Position numbers and translations under genes: made by a program. A stretch of DNA of 37,583 nucleotides from Helicobacteraceae bacterium. GTDB taxonomy: Bacteria; Campylobacterota; Campylobacteria; Campylobacterales; Sulfurimonadaceae. The notes beneath the pieces were generated by a model. That model was not told the origin of the DNA and made no database searches. It was given only the letters and a program-made list of their open reading frames with translations. Below are positions 32,036 to 37,583 of this stretch, one piece after another (within the stretch, counting starts at the first letter, position 1; each line of letters opens with the position of its first letter). The stretch is from NCBI GenBank assembly GCA_027023805.1, contig JALVUF010000026.1, positions 1-37,583 on the forward strand. The letters run 5' to 3'.

Positions 32036-34798
32036 TTATCTTCTTTTATACTTTTTTCTAAAACAACTCTGGCAGATTTGATATTTTGAATCAAGCGGCA
32101 GAACTTTTGAACATATTTTACACCTTGGCACAAAATGGCTCTGCTGAAGTGATTTTTCTATATATCTGTTTAAGAGCACTCTAAAATCTCTAGCACCCTT
32201 AACGCCAATAAAATACTCATCAAATCTATAACTAAGCCACAAATAAAGAGATATCTCCTTAACCATATCTTCAGCTCTTAACAGATCTTCCATACTTTTT
32301 GCAAACTGCCCCTCAATGTTGGGAGGTATATATTCTATAGTCATTTTTTGCTCTATTAAAGATACATATCTCTCAAACGAAGCGACTATATAGGGTGATT
32401 TTAAAGTAAGCGGCGCGCATGAGAGATGATATTTTGTAGCAATATCCAAATCATAACCGTCAACAATCTTAGCGACTTCTAACATAGTCTCTATGTTAGC
32501 GGCGCGAAACGGACCGTTAAACTGCATATTTTTAGCAAAAAACTCTAAAATATCTGCGAGAGAGTTTTCCTCCAATATAGAGCCGACAAGCCTAATGTGA
32601 TCAAGATTTGCCATAACTTTAAAAGGCATAGCAATATCTTCTGCTTTTTTATTTAATCCATTGGCTATTACATGTAAAGCATCATTGTTAAAAGCACCTA
32701 CATATCCGACATCTTGCATATTGTATCTTCCTGCCCGTCCGGCTATCTGCTGCATTTCCGATGGGCTTAGCACTCTGTCTGTTCGTCCGTCATATTTTGT
32801 AACTTTATAAAAAAGTATAGTTTTAATCGGAAGATTTAAGCCCATGGCAATGGCATCTGTTGCTATTAGGATATCTGTTTGCTTTTCTCTAAAACGCCTT
32901 GCTTCTTCACGTCTTACTTCAGGAGAGAGATTACCGTAAACCACGCTTACTTTGAAATCTTTGGAAAATTTTTGCTTTAGCCTTAAAACATCTTTTCTAG
33001 AAAATGCAATAATTGCACTGCCGGATTCAATCTGCTCAATCGGCGTAGCCTTTACATGTAAACGCAGAGGATTTTTACGCTCAAACTGAACAACTGTTAA
33101 TTTTTCGCCAAGATAAGCGGCAAGTCCGCGTACAACCTCAAGCGCGTTTAATGAACCTGTCATAATCACTTTTTTTGCAGGCGCACCTATAATGGCATTT
33201 GCCCATGCCCACCCTCTGTCTGCATCATTTATCATCTGTACTTCATCTATAACGCAGACATCAACATCCGCGTCAAAATTTAACATTTCAATTGTTGAAC
33301 TTATATGCGTGGCATCTTCATCCGTTATCTGCTCTTCACCCGTTATCAAAGAAGCCTCTATATTGCTTGAGCGAAGATCTTCATATCCTTCAAGTGCTAG
33401 CAGTCTAAGCGGAGCTAGATAATAACCCGTATCTGCTGATTTTAAAGCTTCCATCGCCTGATATGTCTTACCGCTGTTTGTAGGGCCTACATGAAAAACA
33501 AGCTCCCGTTTTAACTGCCTTGCAAGCGCGAAGAGATCTTTAAATTCCCGAATAGTCCTAGCTAAAAGCATCTGTCTTTGCTTTTTTTGCAGTTGTAGTT
33601 GTATCGATTTGTTAAAAGTATATATAACTTTTCTATGAATCTTAGGCGTAATATGCAGATTGTCATCTATATACGCCCTTAATATATCATAAATACTTTG
33701 TCTTATCTGATCTGCAGTGTAATGCAGCAAAGCGGCGTTTTTACCGCACTCATTCACAAGTGATTCAAATTCACTGACAAACTGTTTTTGCTGCTCTTTG
33801 TTGGTCTGGCGTACTTTATCTTCAAGTCGCAAATCATCTGAATTATAAATCTTTTTTAGCACTTTAGCGGTATCTAACTGTAAATAGATATCATAATGGA
33901 GTTTTTCATTAAAAAATTCAAAAACTTCATTTGTGCCAAGAGTTATAAAATCATCATCTACATGTAAGCTTGTAATATTTAAGATTTTAGAAAATATCTT
34001 ATGTAAAATATCCTCACTAAGTTTTGGCACTCTTAAATCATCATCAACTGAAGCGGTTTTAAACATTTGAAGGATATCATCATCACTTAAATATCTATTG
34101 GGTTTTTCTAAATCATCTACAAAAGCATTAACTTGTTTTTGATAGGCTGATGCCTTCTCATGTTTTAGAGATTTTATATACTCAATCAAATCTTCTATAT
34201 CTTGATCTTGTAATTTTTGTATATCTATAATATTAGTTTTTAACGTGACAATTTTTTTAAATCTGCTTTGTTTAAAATTAATCTCAATTGCCTCATAAAA
34301 TTCAAATCTGTCATCTATATCAAAAATCCCCTCAAGTGCTTTTTGAATCTTCTGTTTTTTCTTTTCAAATCTTAAATGTTTTAATTTTGATTCAATTTTT
34401 GCATAAGTTATTTTTCTTGCTCTGATGTTTAAAAATTCACCGAAGATTTCCGCTTTTTCATCAGGTAAGATATCTTCAAATTCATCTAAAATAGCATTTA
34501 GTTTATCTTCCTTCTCAAGTCCCGGCTGCACTGAAATGGGCGGATAAACTCTTTTATTTGCTATAAAAAAATCCAGCATATCTGATCTAATTGAAATATC
34601 GTTGGCAGAGTAAAGCTGACGAAACGCACGCACAAGCTCCGGTTTTTTAAATTTCACATCATAAAGCCCTATAGTATGAGCAAGCTCTGCCAGCGTCTTT
34701 TCTTCAACTCTGTCAATCCCCACATCAAAAGGATCACCGCCAAAAAAATTACGCATTTTAATATTTATTTTTGCTATTTTCTTATTTTTTTTTGCCAT
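32036..34798 (-). CDS. SUV3-like DExH RNA helicase
   Basis: The 920-residue protein has a long helical N-terminal region (about 430 residues, rich in Lys and Asp), then an SF2 helicase core with Walker A GPTNSGKT (about 436), YYLAPLRLLALEGYEDL, TGEEQ, DEVQM (motif II, about 516), MTGS, and motif VI MQQIAGRAGRY. This pattern is that of the mitochondrial SUV3 family, which unwinds RNA for decay. The end has a Cys4 zinc-finger-like tail (CKIC and CQSC). The ATG at 34798 is chosen; a TTG two codons upstream lies inside the TATAAT box. It is a likely RNA-decay or RNA-handling enzyme, and the N-terminal region is unrecognised. Confidence 0.9.
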   Translation of the reverse strand: MAKKNKKIAKINIKMRNFFGGDPFDVGIDRVEEKTLAELAHTIGLYDVKFKKPELVRAFRQLYSANDISIRSDMLDFFIANKRVYPPISVQPGLEKEDKLNAILDEFEDILPDEKAEIFGEFLNIRARKITYAKIESKLKHLRFEKKKQKIQKALEGIFDIDDRFEFYEAIEINFKQSRFKKIVTLKTNIIDIQKLQDQDIEDLIEYIKSLKHEKASAYQKQVNAFVDDLEKPNRYLSDDDILQMFKTASVDDDLRVPKLSEDILHKIFSKILNITSLHVDDDFITLGTNEVFEFFNEKLHYDIYLQLDTAKVLKKIYNSDDLRLEDKVRQTNKEQQKQFVSEFESLVNECGKNAALLHYTADQIRQSIYDILRAYIDDNLHITPKIHRKVIYTFNKSIQLQLQKKQRQMLLARTIREFKDLFALARQLKRELVFHVGPTNSGKTYQAMEALKSADTGYYLAPLRLLALEGYEDLRSSNIEASLITGEEQITDEDATHISSTIEMLNFDADVDVCVIDEVQMINDADRGWAWANAIIGAPAKKVIMTGSLNALEVVRGLAAYLGEKLTVVQFERKNPLRLHVKATPIEQIESGSAIIAFSRKDVLRLKQKFSKDFKVSVVYGNLSPEVRREEARRFREKQTDILIATDAIAMGLNLPIKTILFYKVTKYDGRTDRVLSPSEMQQIAGRAGRYNMQDVGYVGAFNNDALHVIANGLNKKAEDIAMPFKVMANLDHIRLVGSILEENSLADILEFFAKNMQFNGPFRAANIETMLEVAKIVDGYDLDIATKYHLSCAPLTLKSPYIVASFERYVSLIEQKMTIEYIPPNIEGQFAKSMEDLLRAEDMVKEISLYLWLSYRFDEYFIGVKGARDFRVLLNRYIEKSLQQSHFVPRCKICSKVLPLDSKYQICQSCFRKKYKRR

Positions 34799-34803
34799 AC
34801 GCA

Positions 34804-34809
34804 ATTATA
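34804..34809 (-). promoter_or_regulatory. -10 element almost touching the helicase start codon
   Basis: TATAAT on the minus strand ends five bases before the ATG at 34798, so transcription would begin at or next to the A of ATG. This predicts a leaderless mRNA, in line with the lack of a clear Shine-Dalgarno there. The rest of the 100-bp gap to mcrC shows nothing notable. Confidence 0.4.
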
Positions 34810-34898
34810 CCGAGTCCAATTAAGCCACATATAATGCATACCCGTTCATACAGTGTTTCTGGCAATAATTTTATTTATTTCTATCCATATTTTAGAGT

Positions 34899-36188
34899 TT
34901 ATAATGTTCCCAGAAGAGCAAACCACTTATGCTTATGTTCTGTACATGCATCATCTTGCATATAAAATGTTGGTTCTTTTTGTGTTAAATCAAAAAACAA
35001 TACATTTAAAGCCAGCTTGTCTGTTTCTTCTGCCTGATATAAATATCTCAAATCTAGATATTTATTATTATAGGGATATATCAAGTAGAGTTTTGAACAT
35101 TCTTTGTACTTTGTGCCATAAGCATACAACTGGTACATATCAGCTTGAGAAATATCTTTTTCGTCTTTAATCATTTTCCATTTTGTATCTGCTATAAGCT
35201 GTTCATCTTCATTAATAACTATATCTGGTCGTAATGCAAATTTATTTGGTTCTTCTACAAGATATTTTCCTTTATCCTGTAAACTAACATTCAAACCTTT
35301 TTTCTTGAGATAATTCCCTACATATGATTCAAACAGTAAGTTCATATCAAAAAGCAATGCAAAAGCTATATCACCCCCTTTATAAGGAGTAAACGAATTT
35401 TCTAGTAAAAATGTTTTACACCAAAGAAGTGTTTGTTCATAGTCCTTCATATGTCGATTGAGTTTTATGTTTACAAAGTCATTTTTAATATTACGGAATA
35501 CCCCTATGGCATCAAAGACAAATAGAAATTCTCGTATTCTCTGTTGGTTGTGATTTGAGCCCGATTTTTTATACAAAAACTCTAAAGTGGTTTTAATAAG
35601 CCTGTTCTCTACTCTATCACTCAAAAATTCTTGGTACTCCACAAAGAATCTCTCTTTGTGGATGTAGTTCATTTGGATTTGTTTGCTTATCTTTAGCTTA
35701 CCTTTTAAAAACTTGATATTTTCTTCTTTGGTAATATAATCAGCCTTGAGACCTTTTTTTAAGAGTTTAGTCAACTCATCGAGGAACATTGTTATAAAAA
35801 TTTCAAAAAGTGGCATCTTTGAGCTTTTTAGATGTGCCATATTGAAGTTTTTAAATGGGGATTTTTTTAATGTTTTGAGCATCTTAATCAAGATTTTTTT
35901 AGATGCATCTGTATTAAGATTTTGTATCTTTGGCAGTATTTCAATGGTTGTGCCATCTTTTGTTTGGATTACACCAACATAATTTTGAGCTTGCAATGTT
36001 TCACCCAGCCCTTTTTTATAAGATGGCTTCAAAAAGAGTGTTTGTTCATTGTTTTTTAAAACAAATTGTTTTAAATCATCAAACACTTTTTTAGGAACAG
36101 CTAGGTTCTTCTGTGCATCAAGACTATAGCTATCATCTTTATTGTAGTATATAGATCGATACTCTAAAATTGAAAAATTATTTTTCAT
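34899..36188 (-). CDS. mcrC: McrC-type nuclease subunit of type IV restriction system
   Basis: The 429-residue protein has the McrC layout: an N-terminal DNA/partner-binding part ([20 protein letters not shown]), a long helical middle, and a C-terminal PD-(D/E)xK nuclease with LRPDIVI, then IADTKWK (Asp and DxK residues), and [10 protein letters not shown]. With McrB it cleaves modified DNA. The start overlaps mcrB by 11 bases, so translation is coupled. Motifs are intact, suggesting an active protein. The 5-methylcytosine or other specificity lies in McrB's missing N-terminus. Confidence 0.93.
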   Translation of the reverse strand: MKNNFSILEYRSIYYNKDDSYSLDAQKNLAVPKKVFDDLKQFVLKNNEQTLFLKPSYKKGLGETLQAQNYVGVIQTKDGTTIEILPKIQNLNTDASKKILIKMLKTLKKSPFKNFNMAHLKSSKMPLFEIFITMFLDELTKLLKKGLKADYITKEENIKFLKGKLKISKQIQMNYIHKERFFVEYQEFLSDRVENRLIKTTLEFLYKKSGSNHNQQRIREFLFVFDAIGVFRNIKNDFVNIKLNRHMKDYEQTLLWCKTFLLENSFTPYKGGDIAFALLFDMNLLFESYVGNYLKKKGLNVSLQDKGKYLVEEPNKFALRPDIVINEDEQLIADTKWKMIKDEKDISQADMYQLYAYGTKYKECSKLYLIYPYNNKYLDLRYLYQAEETDKLALNVLFFDLTQKEPTFYMQDDACTEHKHKWFALLGTL

Positions 36189-37583
36189 ATACTTTTATGT
36201 AACTCTCTGGGATATTAAAAGCTTCTTCATTTATTTCGTACACAATTGGTTCATCATCAATATCTAAAGCGTCTAAGCCCTTTTCTCCAAACAGCTCTTT
36301 CATGCTATAGTTGGATTTTACTGTAATAAATTGAAAAGTTTCATCCTCTTTTTGATTATCACCAAGAACTAATCTAATTTTCTCCCAGTCATCGTAAAAA
36401 TACTCTTGCAGTAGCGGAATGATTTTATTTTTAAAAATATTGCTTAAAGTGTTTATATCGCTATCATCTTTTTTCAGCTCCATAAAATAAGCATGACCAA
36501 TAGTATGATCTCTATCATATAGATACTCTACTCTTTTGTTTATTGCTTCAAGCAGTGCGTATATATCTATTTCTTCAACTTCTACACCTTGCAGAGTTTC
36601 TAAATTAGGCATCATCTCTACAAATTCAAATCTTCGCCTAAGTGCAGTATCCATCAGTGCTATGCTTCTATCTGCTGTGTTCATTGTACCAATAATATAC
36701 AAATTTTTAGAAACTCCAAATTTTCTACCACTGTAAGGAAGAGCAACTTGAATCTCTTCAGGCTCTCCAAGTCTTTTGCTATCTTCGATTAGAGTAATAA
36801 GTTCTCCAAAAATTTTAGAAATATTTCCACGATTGATTTCATCTATAAAAAGAGCATATTTATAATCAGGATTGTCTCTTGCTTTATCAGCTATTTTTTT
36901 GAAAATCCCATCTGTAACTTTATAAATTATCTCCGTGCCATCTTCGTTGCCAACTTCACCTGCTGGTATAGCTTTTATACCCTCTACAAACTCCTCGTAG
37001 CCATAGCTTTGATGAAATGTGATAAACTCATAGTTATGCAATTCTTGTGATAAAGGTTTTTGATTTTTATACTGCTCATAAAGTTCGATAAGTTCAGGCA
37101 TTTTTTCATCAAATCCATCTATAAACTTCCAAATAGAATTTTCTGTTTTGTCAAAAATTAAAGGCTCAATTCTAGTTTTATAGTTAACTGTCTTTGAATC
37201 TTCAATGGTATGTGTTTGCAAAGCAGCCCAGATTTGCTGAGGGATACCTTTTTCTTTATTTAAAAGTTTTGCTTTTGCCGCAACGAGTTCATGTTTTGCA
37301 ATTTCAGGAACTTTTGCCTCTTTCTCTAAATCATACAAGCAAAGAGCTACTACCTCGAACCAAGTGAGATTCTCAACTGCCTTTGTAGCCCACTCAAAAT
37401 CACTTATGCTTTTTTCTCTGTATATAAATTGCTCTTTAAGCTTATTAATATAGTAGGTTTTCCCTGTACCGGGAGGTCCATATAAGATTTTATTCAATGG
37501 AAAATATATACTAGATTGATTTGGATTGCTATTTGCAGCAATAAGGTTTTCGTCTTCTTTTGTAATATTGAAAAAGTTATCAA
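36178..37583 (-). CDS. mcrB: McrB-type AAA+ GTPase (N-terminus cut by window end)
   Basis: The reading frame stays open to the last base, so the gene enters from beyond the window; a TTG at 37497 is not its start. The 467 visible residues carry Walker [13 protein letters not shown] near the window end, [14 protein letters not shown], Walker [21 protein letters not shown], and the McrB signature [21 protein letters not shown]. McrB is a GTP-driven hexameric motor that moves on DNA and recruits McrC. The specificity domain that reads modified bases would be upstream of the window. Overlap with mcrC confirms the pair. Confidence 0.95.
   Translation of the reverse strand, partial: DNFFNITKEDENLIAANSNPNQSSIYFPLNKILYGPPGTGKTYYINKLKEQFIYREKSISDFEWATKAVENLTWFEVVALCLYDLEKEAKVPEIAKHELVAAKAKLLNKEKGIPQQIWAALQTHTIEDSKTVNYKTRIEPLIFDKTENSIWKFIDGFDEKMPELIELYEQYKNQKPLSQELHNYEFITFHQSYGYEEFVEGIKAIPAGEVGNEDGTEIIYKVTDGIFKKIADKARDNPDYKYALFIDEINRGNISKIFGELITLIEDSKRLGEPEEIQVALPYSGRKFGVSKNLYIIGTMNTADRSIALMDTALRRRFEFVEMMPNLETLQGVEVEEIDIYALLEAINKRVEYLYDRDHTIGHAYFMELKKDDSDINTLSNIFKNKIIPLLQEYFYDDWEKIRLVLGDNQKEDETFQFITVKSNYSMKELFGEKGLDALDIDDEPIVYEINEEAFNIPESYIKVYEK

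Noticed and set aside
37411-37497. TTG at 37497 as mcrB start
   Set aside because: The frame is open up to the window end and the P-loop would lie only a few residues from the start; McrB has a long N-terminal domain before it.

Overview
The window looks like a chromosomal segment of a Campylobacterota (epsilonproteobacterial) species, probably a free-living Sulfurimonas/Sulfurovum-type organism. The DNA is AT-rich, nearly all genes lie on the minus strand in tightly overlapping operons (many ATGA stop/start overlaps), and the gene content (small S21, SUV3-like helicase, MSHA-like pilus genes, Pel-like polysaccharide genes) fits that group. Lineage is inferred from protein character only. No tRNA, rRNA or CRISPR was seen.

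Layout in window order. (1) 1-4211, minus: a central-carbon operon pfkA > alpha-glucan phosphorylase > pgk > pta (pta cut by the window start), suggesting glycogen breakdown feeding glycolysis and acetyl-phosphate. (2) 4386-5381, plus: a lone HlyD-type lipoprotein adaptor, the only clear plus-strand gene. (3) 5378-20391, minus: a large exopolysaccharide locus built around an unmistakable PelF glycosyltransferase and a PelG-like membrane protein, but with a non-canonical set of partners: a TolC-family outer-membrane protein with a SPOR-like N-terminus, an OmpA-tailed lipoprotein, a 725-residue GT-C-like membrane protein, a membrane-anchored HD-GYP protein, a polyprenol-phosphate-type GT2 with a DUF2304 partner, a FemAB/GNAT-like transferase, a NodB deacetylase, an UPF0104 flippase-like protein and a secreted TIM-barrel glycosidase. 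A 275-bp palindromic MITE-like element splits it between pelG and the lipoprotein gene. (4) 20480-31654, minus: an MSHA-type type IV pilus operon in the order MCP > MshI (PilM-PilN fusion) > MshJ > MshK > MshL secretin > TPR protein > prepilin with a (SGG)14 repeat > MshE > MshG > a second prepilin that has its own near-consensus promoter. (5) 31776-31988 rpsU. (6) 32036-34798 SUV3-like RNA helicase. (7) 34899-37583 mcrC and mcrB (mcrB cut by the window end), a type IV restriction system.

How it fits together: regions 3 and 4 form one roughly 26-kb surface-attachment island, with a retractable or adhesive pilus headed by a chemoreceptor-like protein next to a Pel-like matrix polymer system. 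Two genes, one in each operon, share the same kind of N-terminal SPOR-like domain. In the polysaccharide locus the jobs that canonical Pel gives to PelA, PelB/PelC and PelD/PelE appear to be done by other families: separate hydrolase and deacetylase genes, a TolC plus adaptor pair, and an HD-GYP protein plus GT-C-like protein. This substitution is the best candidate here for a system that is not well described. A further genome-scale signal is the palindrome TTACATGTAA, present seven times, six of them read as Leu-His-Val inside unrelated genes.
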